A DNA stretch of 64,000 nt from TH-plancto1 sp031431195 (GTDB lineage: Bacteria > Planctomycetota > Planctomycetia > Planctomycetales > Planctomycetaceae). The stretch spans positions 1 through 64,000 of the forward strand of contig JANPCU010000176.1 of assembly GCA_031431195.1 (NCBI GenBank). Direction: 5' to 3'. Position 1 is the stretch's first letter, and each line of letters begins with the position of its first letter. A program made the translations under genes and the position numbers. Under the pieces are notes generated by a model. The model made no database searches. It was not told where the DNA came from and saw only the letters and a program-made list of their open reading frames with translations. Below, one piece after another: positions 18,128 through 26,536 of this stretch.

Positions 18128-19195
18128 ATGGAATTGGAATCGACAGTATCGAGTGACCGCTCCCCTCTCCTGCCCGATCGGCGGGAGGCGGACTTCTTTG
18201 TCTGTGATCTGATGGATGCGACTCCGAAAGGAGACATGGCGTCGATGGAGCATCCGATCTTTTCGCTGTCGACGAAGCCGGATCATCGCGTGCGTCGGTA
18301 TGAGCATGGGGCGGTGTTTGTCGAGGTCAAACCCTCTTCGGATGGCCTCGCGACGGTGCATGATCGCGATATTCTCATTTACTGCATCAGCCAGTTGATG
18401 GCAGCCATGAATGCGAAGCAACCGGTGACTTCGGTGCTGCGATTCACCGCTCATGATTTACTGAAAGCCACGAACCGGATGACGAATGGTCAGGGGTATG
18501 AAGCTCTCAAGGCGGCTTTGGAGCGGCTGTCGGGGACGCGAATCAGCACGAACATCACAACCGGTGGTCAAGAGGTGTTCGAAACGTTCGGTCTGATCGA
18601 GCGTGCGAAGATCGTCCGTGAGACGCGCGAGGGGCGAATGCAGGAGATCGAGGTCAAGCTCTCCGACTGGGTGTTCAACGCGATTCAACATCAAGAGGTG
18701 CTGACGCTGCACCGGGATTATTTCCGGCTGCGGAAACCGCTCGAACGGCGGATGTACGAACTTGCTCGCAAACACTGCGGACACCAAGGGGAATGGAAGA
18801 TCTCGCTACTGGTTCTTCAGAAGAAGTGCGGGTCGGCGTCGACCGAGAAGGAGTTTCGAAGACTCGTCACGAAAATTGTGCAAGAGGACCAGCGGCATCA
18901 GCATATGCCCGACTATTCGGTGATGCTCGATGACAGCGACATCATCACGTTCCGCAGCCGGGGCACCGTTTCCAGTGCCGAACAGGCAGCCACGCTCCCT
19001 GTCAGAGTTGGCCAGCTCGATCCTGAGTCCTACGCGATTGCCCGACAAATCGCTCCGGCCTGGGATGTGTATTACCTCGAACGGGAATGGCGGGAGTGGA
19101 TGACCGAGGCACCGCGCGACCCGGACGCCGCGTTTATTGGGTTCTGCAAGAAATGGATCGCCCGCAGGGAGTCGGGCGACGGGCTGACGTTTTGA
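18128..19195 (+). CDS. Plasmid replication initiator, RPA (PF10134-like) family
   Basis: The 355-residue protein begins at ATG 18128 (MELESTVSS). An in-frame upstream extension to 18032 would be encoded by the iterons themselves and is rejected. Recognisable family stretches are HPIFSLSTKPDHRVRRYEHG, DRDILIYCISQLMAAMN, FTAHDLLKATNR, ALERLSGTRISTNI and DYFRLRKPLERRMYELARKH, the paired winged-helix region that binds iterons in initiators of this family. It should recognise the iterons immediately upstream, open the A+T-rich segment and load the host helicase; close iterons suggest it represses itself. There is no clear Shine-Dalgarno. The gene marks the surrounding 35 kb as plasmid-derived. Confidence 0.88.
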   Translation: MELESTVSSDRSPLLPDRREADFFVCDLMDATPKGDMASMEHPIFSLSTKPDHRVRRYEHGAVFVEVKPSSDGLATVHDRDILIYCISQLMAAMNAKQPVTSVLRFTAHDLLKATNRMTNGQGYEALKAALERLSGTRISTNITTGGQEVFETFGLIERAKIVRETREGRMQEIEVKLSDWVFNAIQHQEVLTLHRDYFRLRKPLERRMYELARKHCGHQGEWKISLLVLQKKCGSASTEKEFRRLVTKIVQEDQRHQHMPDYSVMLDDSDIITFRSRGTVSSAEQAATLPVRVGQLDPESYAIARQIAPAWDVYYLEREWREWMTEAPRDPDAAFIGFCKKWIARRESGDGLTF

Positions 19196-19336
19196 AGGAG
19201 GGGTGAGAGAGGAGAGAGGAGTGACGAGAGCGAAGAGCCAGCGGGGCTGAGCGGCGCTACTCCGTCAATCATGTCAGATACCCATGTCGTTTGAGCCACG
19301 GCTTGTTGTGTTCCGAGAGAACTGGAAACCGCAAGC

Positions 19337-21148
19337 TCAACGTACGGATGCCTGTGCCGAAGACTCCACAATCTTCTTGAACATTTTGAGATACGGAGAC
19401 TCTTTCGGAAGCACAGGGTCCAATTCTTCTCCGTCAACCACCTTCTTAAGCATCAAAATACCAGCATCGATCAGTTCGATTTTCCCCAATGCCTTTCCTA
19501 CTAATCGGGAGCGCATTCCTTGAAATCCAAGCGTCACTCTCGCACTCTCCTTGCCACCCTTTCGTTCCACAACGCTCAATATCTTGCTCACTTCCTCATC
19601 GGCCTTGACGAGTTTTGCATAAAGCTCACTCGCGTCTGAGGACTGTGCGTTTAACAGCAACTTGTGGCATCTGATGCTGGCAAGGGAGTTCCTCACTTCC
19701 AATTCGCACTTCAGGGAAGCGATGGACTCCGGGACATCTTTTCCGATGTTCACATTCCCTCGTACATTTTCAAAGATGGACAACAGCTCATCTTCGTGAT
19801 CGCCGTATTTCACGTGCATGGCAGGACTTTGACTGAGAAGCTGCATTGATTCCTTGATACAGACCAGAAGTTCCATGGTGACAACGATACGATCAGCTTC
19901 AGAGAGCCTGGCGAGTTGGTTAAGTTTTGTGAATTTTGTCTCCAGCAGCCGATAGTCCTCCATCGGCACCACTTCGTCGTAGACGGACTGCCGCGCTGAC
20001 AGGGCTTCAATTAGGAACCTGTACCGTCGATAACTCTCCAGCTTTTGAACGCGTAATCTTCCACGATCAATTGCCGCTGTGACCTGCGTTTTCATTCCCG
20101 ACAGAGGCGGTAGCGCGGAATCACTTCCAGAGAGTTTGAGACTCAATGCACCATTCACGATGGCATAATCGTCTTGGATTCGGGCATCACCGAACACAAC
20201 TGGAGCAATTTCGAGACCTTGGCATTCTTGAAAGACGATTGCAGCTTCTTTGAATTCTTTCTGCTGAAAATGGAACACCCCTACCAAGTAAGCAACCGTC
20301 GAATTGGCAGGATAGCTGCGACGAAGTGAAGTGAGAGTCTTTTTGCACTTCTCAAGTTGACCTTGGTGCATGTACGCCTTGGCCAGCACGATTTGCGACA
20401 TAGGCCACAGGCGTTGGTTCTGGGTCGACACTTGGGACAGTTCAGCTTCAGCCAACTGACTTTCTCCTGTGAGATCAAGAGCAATCCCAGACAGGTAGTG
20501 GAGTCGGTCGACTAGAACCACCGGTGGATTGTCGATTGTGGAAAGGCGAGTCTTCATCTCTTCCAGCTGAGCCAAGATGGCAACAACTTCTCGATATCTG
20601 GACTGAACCTTCGCGGCAGCGAGTAGGTCTTCTGGTGCTTGCGGACCTCCCTCCAGAACTGGTCGAAAATCACTGTCCTGCGAAAACGGTTCAAGCTCAT
20701 TGGTGAGACGCTCAGTATCAGCTTCAATGGGCTCAATGACTTTGGATCGTCGTACCTCTTCCAATTGATCAATAAAGGCCATTCCCTGAAACAGCCCCCA
20801 GTAGGTCATGAATGCCGTGAGGAAGAAGATCACTGCTCGCCCGGCCACTGAGATTCGAACTGTTGACAACAGGCTTTCAGTTTGAATGGACACCCGATCA
20901 ATATCAGGATTGGTGATCGGTGTTTTGAGCGTTTCGGTCATCGGGTCTGCGGGTTTGATCGCGATCGTGACGACAATCGCCATCGAGATCGCCACAATCG
21001 TCAACACGATTGAGCGCGGGTCTCCGTTGAGGGGATTTGCCTTGAGGATGAAGACTGTTGCAACGACCGTGAACAGCATGAGAACAAATGCGGCAACCAC
21101 GATGAACAGACGATTCCCAAACTGGGAATCAGAAGGCTTGCCTACCAT
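19337..21148 (-). CDS. Membrane-anchored TPR-like hypothetical protein
   Basis: This 603-residue protein is preceded by GAGGAG eight bases before its ATG. Three hydrophobic segments lie near the N-terminus: ~14-36, ~47-65 and ~103-121. The remaining ~470 residues are soluble and helical, with TPR-like repeats around 205-310 (LHYLSGIALDLTGESQLAEAEL, then AKAYMHQGQLEKCKKTL and YLVGVFHFQQKEFKEAAIVF). I recognise no enzymatic motif. Its base composition is visibly more A+T-rich than the rep and par genes around it, so it is likely cargo acquired by the element, possibly together with the small gene at 21295-21762 upstream on the same strand. A role in protein-protein scaffolding is all that can be inferred. 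Confidence 0.7.
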   Translation of the reverse strand: MVGKPSDSQFGNRLFIVVAAFVLMLFTVVATVFILKANPLNGDPRSIVLTIVAISMAIVVTIAIKPADPMTETLKTPITNPDIDRVSIQTESLLSTVRISVAGRAVIFFLTAFMTYWGLFQGMAFIDQLEEVRRSKVIEPIEADTERLTNELEPFSQDSDFRPVLEGGPQAPEDLLAAAKVQSRYREVVAILAQLEEMKTRLSTIDNPPVVLVDRLHYLSGIALDLTGESQLAEAELSQVSTQNQRLWPMSQIVLAKAYMHQGQLEKCKKTLTSLRRSYPANSTVAYLVGVFHFQQKEFKEAAIVFQECQGLEIAPVVFGDARIQDDYAIVNGALSLKLSGSDSALPPLSGMKTQVTAAIDRGRLRVQKLESYRRYRFLIEALSARQSVYDEVVPMEDYRLLETKFTKLNQLARLSEADRIVVTMELLVCIKESMQLLSQSPAMHVKYGDHEDELLSIFENVRGNVNIGKDVPESIASLKCELEVRNSLASIRCHKLLLNAQSSDASELYAKLVKADEEVSKILSVVERKGGKESARVTLGFQGMRSRLVGKALGKIELIDAGILMLKKVVDGEELDPVLPKESPYLKMFKKIVESSAQASVR

Positions 21149-21294
21149 GCTTGAGACTCCTCTGCGAAATTGGCCCGCAGTTTGGATTCAGAGCGAAGGG
21201 GTGACGGCACACGTACTCCCTCAAATCGTACGTGCATCAGGCTTCAGTGGTGAGGCAGGTTTCGACGGATTTTTCCAAAATGTAGCAAGTTCAG

Positions 21295-21762
21295 TCACCT
21301 TTCCGCAGATCGCCCAGTTCGCTCATTTGCCGTTCGGTTTTGCCAAGAATCGATTGAGGATTCTCCAACCAATTGAATTGAAAACGGCGGTGTGAGCATG
21401 GCCGTGCGTCGACGAGGAACCCCAAGTGGATGGAAATTGATACGACCAGAATCCGAATCCCGGCACCGATTGAAACACAAGAACGAGGGCTTTTGAGTGC
21501 TGTCGCACACGAAGTACAGGTGAGTTTTCTTGAGGAACTCGTTGGCCCATTTCACAAGACTCTGCTTGTCGTCCGAGGAATCGGAGAATCTCCGTTCAAA
21601 CTCTTCTGTGATTGGTTGGCTCAGGGTTTTTACGATGTGGTTGTCGACTGCATACCGTAATCTCCGCTGCCATTCAATCAATTGCTCGATGTTTGAAGTC
21701 TCAGGTGGAGTCAGCTCTCTCACCACTGCATCAGCCAGATCATGTTGGGGAGTTTGTGTCAC
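21295..21762 (-). CDS. Hypothetical protein, 155 aa
   Basis: A GTG start at 21762 has AGGAA about nine bases upstream. The protein is mostly polar, with a helical N-terminal half (NIEQLIEWQRRLRYAVDNHIV) and a C-terminal half carrying Cys residues and a basic, Ser/Arg-rich tail. No family was recognised. It lies 146 bases upstream of the TPR-like membrane gene on the same strand and shares its lower G+C, so they may form one cargo unit. Confidence 0.55.
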   Translation of the reverse strand: MTQTPQHDLADAVVRELTPPETSNIEQLIEWQRRLRYAVDNHIVKTLSQPITEEFERRFSDSSDDKQSLVKWANEFLKKTHLYFVCDSTQKPSFLCFNRCRDSDSGRINFHPLGVPRRRTAMLTPPFSIQLVGESSIDSWQNRTANERTGRSAER

Positions 21763-21829
21763 ACTGATTTGCTTCCTAGACCGGCTGTTTGAGCTTCCTC
21801 TTCGGCTTCGATCAGCATCTTGTTGCGTT

Positions 21830-22117
21830 TCATGGCAAATACCCGTGTTGTTTCAGCCACGGCTCGATGGCCTCTTCGAGGAACTCTTGCAAGGTGTTCG
21901 GTTCGATCCCTTTGAGCTGGCGTTCGAGTGAGGCTCGTTTGAGAGCAGTGGCGAAGTCGGAACGGATGCGGGTGGTGAGGGGTGAGCGGGTTTGTTGTGG
22001 CGTCGGGGCGGGAGTCTCGGCAGTGGGTTGAGGCTTGGGTTGAAACACGAAGCTCTTCTCGACGGAAGGATCGACGGGCGGCTTCAGTCCTTCGACGAGT
22101 GGGCGGCGGTTCTTCAT
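21830..22117 (-). CDS. Small ParA partner (ParB/ParG-like)
   Basis: This 95-residue protein starts four bases inside the end of parA (ATGA overlap, GGGAGG upstream), so the two are translationally coupled. Residues 1-45 are Pro/Thr/Gln-rich and probably disordered; residues ~46-95 (TTRIRSDFATALKRASLER, then NTLQEFLEEAIEPWLKQHG) look like a short helical DNA-binding domain of the ribbon-helix-helix type. The position and size fit the small centromere-binding partner of plasmid ParA ATPases. The domain assignment is an inference from pattern only. Confidence 0.7.
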   Translation of the reverse strand: MKNRRPLVEGLKPPVDPSVEKSFVFQPKPQPTAETPAPTPQQTRSPLTTRIRSDFATALKRASLERQLKGIEPNTLQEFLEEAIEPWLKQHGYLP

Positions 22118-22800
22118 TGGTCCCTCCCCTTCTTCTTCGGCTTGGTCTTCCGTGACGTGAGCCTGGCTTTGCAGGCTTGTGGCAGGATTTCGCGAAACAG
22201 CTGTTCGACTTCGACGGCGGCATCGCTCGCTCGTGATCCCATGTTCCAGACGACTTCGCCTTGGCCGGGGGCGTCGGCGTAGATCTGGCGGAGAATCATG
22301 GCGGCGGTAGCGAGCGGCAGATTGAGAGCTGCCGCAGCGTCTTTCATATCTTTGGTGAGGCGATAGTTTTTGCCGACCATGCTGAGGACGATGATCGCTT
22401 GGGGCTGACCAGCACGGATGTCTTGGGCTTGGCGGAGAACGTCGGTGGCTTTGGCGAGCGCCCTCACCTCTAACATGCTGGCCTTGCAAGGCACGATTGC
22501 CATGTCGGCACGGAGCAGCAAGGCACGGCTAGTTTCGGTTTGGCTGCCGGGGCCGTCGGCGACCACGTAGTCGGCCTCCTGGGCCAGAATCGGCAACTCG
22601 TTCAGGATGATGTCTGGGTTATCGAGGCGAACGGCCTTCACGCCCGGTGCCGCTTCTCGAATCCACTCGGATGAGGACTGCTGGGTATCGCAGTCGGCGA
22701 GCGTCACGCTGTGGCCCTGTTGGTGGAGCCAGGCGGCGAGGTGAACGGCCAGTGTCGACTTCCCGACACCGCCTTTGGAGTTTGCTACGACAATAATCAT
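22114..22800 (-). CDS. parA: ParA-family plasmid partition ATPase
   Basis: A 228-residue deviant-Walker ATPase of the short plasmid type. KGGVGKST at residues 9-16 holds the signature lysine and the P-loop; DCDTQQSS (~41-48) is switch I and VVADGPGSQTETSR (~82-95) is switch II. There is no N-terminal HTH, so operon repression would depend on the partner protein. The C-terminus is Lys/Arg-rich (KARLTSRKTKPKKKGR), suited to non-specific DNA binding. It should distribute element copies over the nucleoid in an ATP-dependent way. It is followed in overlap by the small partner, and the repeat cluster at 22803-23072 lies just upstream. Confidence 0.92.
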   Translation of the reverse strand: MIIVVANSKGGVGKSTLAVHLAAWLHQQGHSVTLADCDTQQSSSEWIREAAPGVKAVRLDNPDIILNELPILAQEADYVVADGPGSQTETSRALLLRADMAIVPCKASMLEVRALAKATDVLRQAQDIRAGQPQAIIVLSMVGKNYRLTKDMKDAAAALNLPLATAAMILRQIYADAPGQGEVVWNMGSRASDAAVEVEQLFREILPQACKARLTSRKTKPKKKGRDQ

Positions 22801-22802
22801 GC

Positions 22803-23072
22803 AGCCTGTTTACCTGCCTTTGGGCTGGTTGGCAAGCACTATTTCATGTTGTCTTGCTGGCAGGCTTCACGAATGGCGTGACGGGTTGCTGGCTAGCTGT
22901 CATGCCATCTTGTTATTGAGCCAGCGACACAGGGAGCAAGCCATCAAGCGTGCCGTCCACACGACAAGACAGCAAGCCAGCCCGCATTCATTCCGTCTTG
23001 CCGTAAGGCTGGCAGGACAGCCCGCCAGCATGATGACTGACTGACGTGCCATATGGCTGGCTGGTCGGCTGG
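22803..23072. repeat. Cluster of GCTGGC-type repeats upstream of parA, candidate parS/operator
   Basis: Variants of TTGCTGGC or its complement recur many times (around 22824, 22853, 22886, 22935, 22970, 23007, 23054 and 23065), several inside longer copies such as GTCTTGCTGGCAGGC and AAGACAGCAAGCCAGCCC. The cluster occupies the non-coding stretch before parA and is not explained by any gene. Its position matches centromere/operator regions of plasmid ParA-small-ParB systems. Confidence 0.55.
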
Positions 23073-23077
23073 CCTGC

Positions 23078-23116
23078 CGACTTTCCCGGTGAAAGTCGTC
23101 CTAAGCAACGCTTAGG
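23078..23116. terminator. Two back-to-back perfect hairpins
   Basis: CGACTTTC pairs with GAAAGTCG (23078-23098) and, one base later, CCTAAGC pairs with GCTTAGG (23100-23116). Neither has a T tract. They lie between the end of the minus-strand methyltransferase operon (23369) and parA, so a terminator or recombination site is possible. The remaining bases 23117-23368 show nothing I can support. Confidence 0.4.
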
Positions 23117-23368
23117 GGAGATGTCTGACAAATTCATACACGCCGGCAGGTGCAAACACGGGTACGCGCGTTCACATAGTTTTCGGGGATTGGCAAGGGT
23201 GTTTTTCGGGGTTCCAGGAGTGGGCCGAAAGGCTCGATTGGACTGCTTCGGGAACGGCAGGTCGGGGCTGGACGCTGGCTTTCCGGAGTGCGACGCGGGA
23301 GAGACGCTCCATGACTCGGCAGGCTGACGCCGTGCCGCTCTCAGGTGGGGCGTGGTTCGCAGTCAGGA

Positions 23369-23539
23369 TTACGGCGAGCGGTGCTTCTCGGCGAGGGCTT
23401 GCTCGAAGAGTTCGAACGCACGGCGGCGGGTGGCCTCGCTGTCGGGCGGGCCACCACAGAGGGCTGCCTGTTCCAGGTAGGCAGTCAGAGCGGCAGCATG
23501 GAACGGGCAATCAAGTGGATCGAACTCGGGAGCGTTCAT
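23369..23539 (-). CDS. Small hypothetical protein, 56 aa
   Basis: MNAPEFDPLDCPFHAAAL begins the frame, whose ATG overlaps the stop of the upstream DUF6900-like gene by four bases (ATGA). The rest is helical with a possible C-terminal helix (RRRAFELFEQALAEKH). The overlap and reading direction argue that it is a real, coupled gene. Function unknown. Confidence 0.55.
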   Translation of the reverse strand: MNAPEFDPLDCPFHAAALTAYLEQAALCGGPPDSEATRRRAFELFEQALAEKHRSP

Positions 23540-23745
23540 GACTCTGGCTCTCGATTGTCGGTGGTGGTACGGGCGTGGGGCATGCCTTCACGTAGCCCAG
23601 CTTGGAAGGCTCGGTCAAGTGCCTTTTGCACAGCCCCGACATACACATCGTGGAAGTCGAGGCTGTCGAGGCCACGGACCGTGAGGGTCTCGATGCTGAG
23701 TTCCTCGGCAGCGATCAGCGCGAAGAGAGTCGAATGTTTTGTCAT
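23536..23745 (-). CDS. DUF6900-like small plasmid protein
   Basis: This 69-residue protein has GGAGG nine bases before its ATG. The core, IAAEELSIETLTVRGLDSLDFHDVYVGAVQKALDRAF (in two adjoining pieces), resembles the DUF6900 family of small proteins common on plasmids (pattern IETLxTRxSDSLDFHDVAV). No activity is known for that family. It is followed in overlap by the 56-aa gene. Confidence 0.65.
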   Translation of the reverse strand: MTKHSTLFALIAAEELSIETLTVRGLDSLDFHDVYVGAVQKALDRAFQAGLREGMPHARTTTDNREPES

Positions 23746-23754
23746 GGCGACCTC

Positions 23755-24495
23755 CTACGCTTTCTCGAACAGCATGCACACATCGTGCAGGCCGGGGATG
23801 AATGTCGAGCGATAGACCTTCTTCGAACTGCTGGCTCCGTGACTGAAGCGGATGATGTCGGTGCCGTGTTGCTTGAGTCCCGCAGCGAATGCTAATCGCT
23901 TCGTGTGGAAGGTGAGGGGGACGAACCCGGCCTGGCGGTCGGAGTAGTCGCCCATCAGGACGGCGAACTTGCCGCCGGGCTTGAGGGCTTTGGCGGCGTT
24001 GCGGATGAACTGGCCGTAACGCTGGAGGAACTGGTCGAGCGTTGGTGACCGGCTCAAGTCACGGCTGTCGGTCGCATAGAGCTTCTGTCTCCAGTAGGGC
24101 GGATGGCTCCAGATGAAGTCGAACGTCTCGCCGTCGCCGAACCCTTGTGAGTCGCATGCGTCAATGCCCTGGTGGATGTCCCATGCGACGCAGGGGATGC
24201 TCAGATGGTCGCACACATCGCGGCAGGTTCCACTCCCCGACATGGGGTCGAGAACTAACCCCGGTTTGAAGTACAGCAGCAGATCACGAATCAAATTGCC
24301 TCCGCAGTTGCCGGGATAGCCACGGTCTCCGTAGTCACCGGCCTGATCGTCGTGATACAGGCTCGTGAGGTGCGGGACTGGGCTGCCGTTGATGGGAGCC
24401 AAGGGCAGCTTGGCCATCACGGGTTGCCGCTCGCGAGTCATGCGAGAGGCAAACGCGGGGTTGATGAGAGAGTTGAGAGTGAGTGTCTGGTACAT
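23755..24495 (-). CDS. DNA methyltransferase, N4/N6 amino type
   Basis: The 246-residue protein has the SAM-binding motif I DPMSGSGTCRDV (~83-94) and the catalytic tetrapeptide in the form SHPPYW (~130-135), followed by LKPGGKFAVLMGDY (~170-183). In this order (motif I before catalytic motif) it belongs to the small plasmid/phage site-specific adenine- or cytosine-N4 methylases. No restriction endonuclease is adjacent, so it is an orphan methylase, often used by mobile elements to protect their DNA. It lies at the centre of a minus-strand cluster of plasmid accessory genes running from 26042 to 23369. Confidence 0.8.
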   Translation of the reverse strand: MYQTLTLNSLINPAFASRMTRERQPVMAKLPLAPINGSPVPHLTSLYHDDQAGDYGDRGYPGNCGGNLIRDLLLYFKPGLVLDPMSGSGTCRDVCDHLSIPCVAWDIHQGIDACDSQGFGDGETFDFIWSHPPYWRQKLYATDSRDLSRSPTLDQFLQRYGQFIRNAAKALKPGGKFAVLMGDYSDRQAGFVPLTFHTKRLAFAAGLKQHGTDIIRFSHGASSSKKVYRSTFIPGLHDVCMLFEKA

Positions 24496-24497
24496 AG

Positions 24498-25124
24498 TCA
24501 GTTTCCTTTCGGGTAAGTAGATGGAGATTGTGGGTAGAGATCATGGGCGACCTGATCAAGCACGTCCCAGTTAATGCCGACGCAGGCGTCGCTGTGGCGT
24601 TTCACGGATTGCAAGACTTCCCAGGCTTGCTCGTCCGTCAGCCAATCGCATTGGGACTGCACGTCATCGATCGACCAGATGAGAGCGATCTGTCGTCGTG
24701 TGGCCAGAAGCCTATGGATGTCACTCGCCAGAGACTGAGGCACATCACGGACGACTGGTTGTTCGCCCAGTTCTTCGATGTAGTACCGGTACGCTTGGTC
24801 ACAGATCGACGGGAAGTCGAAGCCAGTTGAGTCGCACCAGTGCAACGCATCGGTCAGTACGTCGGCGAGACTGGTTTGCAGATCGTCGTTGCCCGTTTGG
24901 TAACGCTTGAGGATGCGTTCGGCACGGGCAGCACGTTGGAGGTTGGTCATCTCCGAGAGGTCTGAGACATCATCGGTGTCGGCTTCGTGGAATAACTCCT
25001 GGATCTCGAAGAGCCGCTTCTCCAACAGGTCGATCTGCGGTGTGGTGAATGAGGGATCATCGCTCGATTGCAGTTCGTCCAAGAGGTTGTCGAGCAGTCG
25101 TGTGATCGTGGGGATAGTGGTCAT
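24498..25124 (-). CDS. Hypothetical plasmid accessory protein, 208 aa
   Basis: The start is ATG 25124 (MTTIPTITRLL) with GGAGGAATCACC directly upstream; an upstream in-frame extension to 25283 reads as unrelated sequence. The protein is acidic and largely helical (LLDNLLDELQSSDDPSFTT, LLEKRLFEIQELFHEAD), with Trp/Tyr/Cys-containing segments in its middle. No family recognised. It is two bases upstream of the methyltransferase frame, so probably co-transcribed. Confidence 0.65.
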   Translation of the reverse strand: MTTIPTITRLLDNLLDELQSSDDPSFTTPQIDLLEKRLFEIQELFHEADTDDVSDLSEMTNLQRAARAERILKRYQTGNDDLQTSLADVLTDALHWCDSTGFDFPSICDQAYRYYIEELGEQPVVRDVPQSLASDIHRLLATRRQIALIWSIDDVQSQCDWLTDEQAWEVLQSVKRHSDACVGINWDVLDQVAHDLYPQSPSTYPKGN

Positions 25125-25137
25125 GGTGATTCCTCCT

Positions 25138-25767
25138 TCAAACGTGAGCATCAACGAGAACCAACGAGTGGTCCGCGTAGCTGCTAAGAATTGCTTCGGC
25201 CTCGGTGTGCCAGTCGGCGGTCTCCTTGCCGTCGATGACAGCTCCCCACCAGCCCATGCGGCCTTGCTCGTGCCACACGCCATCGGGCGTGATGATGGCG
25301 AACGGGATTTTCTGACGAGTGATTACTTGCTCAACAGTGGCGAAATTGTCAGTGACTGAAGAGTGCTTGGGGTCGCGATCATGCAGCCAGCCATTCCAGC
25401 GTCCGCCGATTTGGAACCAGTCCCACTTGCCAGCGGGGTTGTACGTCGACAACGGTTCTTGTCGACTATTGAAGTGTTCGTGGCACCTCACGTAGTCCCG
25501 GTACTTCTGCTCGGGTGTCGATTGCCGCAGTTCATCAAGTGCCTCTTGGCAGCGGGCTAAGTTGTAGGCCGGATGCTGCTTCTCGATGATCTGGGTGAAG
25601 TGCCGAATCTCGCGTTTTAGGTCCAGCTGGGCCTGCTCCAGCGAGTAGCAGACATACGGTGCGACTTTGATGCTCTCGTCGTAGGGAGCCATTTGAGCTT
25701 CGACGAAGCTGTTGATGTCGTCGAGTTGATCGGACGGGATGATGATCCCCACGGTGTAATGTGACAT
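25138..25767 (-). CDS. Hypothetical plasmid accessory protein, 209 aa
   Basis: The start is ATG 25767 (MSHYTVGIIIPSD). The N-terminus is a beta-strand/helix pattern; the middle has KWDWFQIGGRWNGWL (~130-144), a Trp-rich motif seen in phage and plasmid proteins that lack a known function; it recurs as GRMGWWGAVIDGK near the C-terminus. An in-frame upstream extension to 25926 overlaps the next gene and is rejected. Position in the minus-strand accessory cluster suggests co-transcription with its neighbours. Confidence 0.65.
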   Translation of the reverse strand: MSHYTVGIIIPSDQLDDINSFVEAQMAPYDESIKVAPYVCYSLEQAQLDLKREIRHFTQIIEKQHPAYNLARCQEALDELRQSTPEQKYRDYVRCHEHFNSRQEPLSTYNPAGKWDWFQIGGRWNGWLHDRDPKHSSVTDNFATVEQVITRQKIPFAIITPDGVWHEQGRMGWWGAVIDGKETADWHTEAEAILSSYADHSLVLVDAHV

Positions 25768-25826
25768 AAGATTCCTTTCTGAAGTGAAGGGGCGAGCCGT
25801 GATGACCCGCCCGATTGATTTGAGTG

Positions 25827-26042
25827 CTATTCCTGCTTGTCGCCGATGACGCGGAGAGTGATGCGGCCATCGAGCGGCACGCAGTCGAGCTGGATGTTGA
25901 ACCCCTGGCTGTCGGCGTGTGCCCAAGCAGAACCGATGCGGGTCCAGAACGATTTCTGGCCTTGGCGGTCGCGAACTTGATAGGCCGTGTGGGTGGGAAG
26001 TTTGCTCGGGCTGGGGGCGGTGGAACTGGCGGTGTTAGTCAT
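25827..26042 (-). CDS. Small hypothetical protein, 71 aa
   Basis: GGAGACACATT precedes the ATG at 26042. The sequence (HTAYQVRDRQGQKSFWTRIG, then AWAHADSQGFNIQLD and GRITLRVI) reads as a compact beta-rich domain, of a kind common in plasmid accessory clusters where it often precedes other hypotheticals. No function known. It is the first gene of the minus-strand cluster. Confidence 0.65.
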   Translation of the reverse strand: MTNTASSTAPSPSKLPTHTAYQVRDRQGQKSFWTRIGSAWAHADSQGFNIQLDCVPLDGRITLRVIGDKQE

Positions 26043-26102
26043 AATGTGTCTCCTTGTGTTGTTTGCAGGCCGCGATCATCGCGACCTGATGGCACGTGAT
26101 TC

Positions 26103-26212
26103 AAAAGCCGCTTGAGCGGGGGCGAGCCTGCGAGCGCACTGCTCCAGCGGAAAATTGGGGGCGACCTTCAGGGGGAACCGATTTTCCGCTGGAACAGCCC
26201 GGCGGCGGCTTT
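26103..26212. other. Nested inverted repeats between divergent operons; candidate oriT or structured RNA
   Basis: An outer pair, AAAGCCGC (26104-26111) with GCGGCTTT (26205-26212), encloses a perfect 13-bp pair, TCCAGCGGAAAAT (26143-26155) with ATTTTCCGCTGGA (26181-26193). The 520-base gap 26043-26562 between divergent gene blocks holds no gene. The size, the nested arms and the position on the relaxase side of the divide fit an origin of transfer, but a regulatory RNA is equally possible. Confidence 0.45.
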
Positions 26213-26536
26213 AACGTGACCAATCAGGACGTGTGGTTCGTGGCTGCATCCCGACAGACGGAAGGGGACCGAGTGACCGACCTCCCAGTGATGACCCTAG
26301 TCTGGCGGACCTGACCTGACTCACTGCCCTGGGACGCATTGACCTCAAAAAGAAGAGGGGGGCGAACCTCAGCGAGGGTTCAGGGTCCAATCGCAGCGGG
26401 GAGGGGGCCAGCTCGGGAGTGTTCCGCAGGCTCATCACCGCGTCGGAGCCGATGAGAGAGGAGTACGGCCAATCGGGCGGGCCACGGCTGATTGAACAGA
26501 AAGAGGCTGACTGCGATCACAATCCGTGGTAGGAAA

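Noticed and set aside
17456..18454. 332-codon minus-strand frame across the iterons
   Set aside because: It would be encoded by the origin repeats and overlap both the SecA-like and rep genes in antisense; composition is unnatural.
23046..23510. Possible genes in the gap upstream of parA
   Set aside because: Frames on both strands lack ribosome-binding sites and recognisable sequence; the small genes at 23369-23745 explain the right part better.
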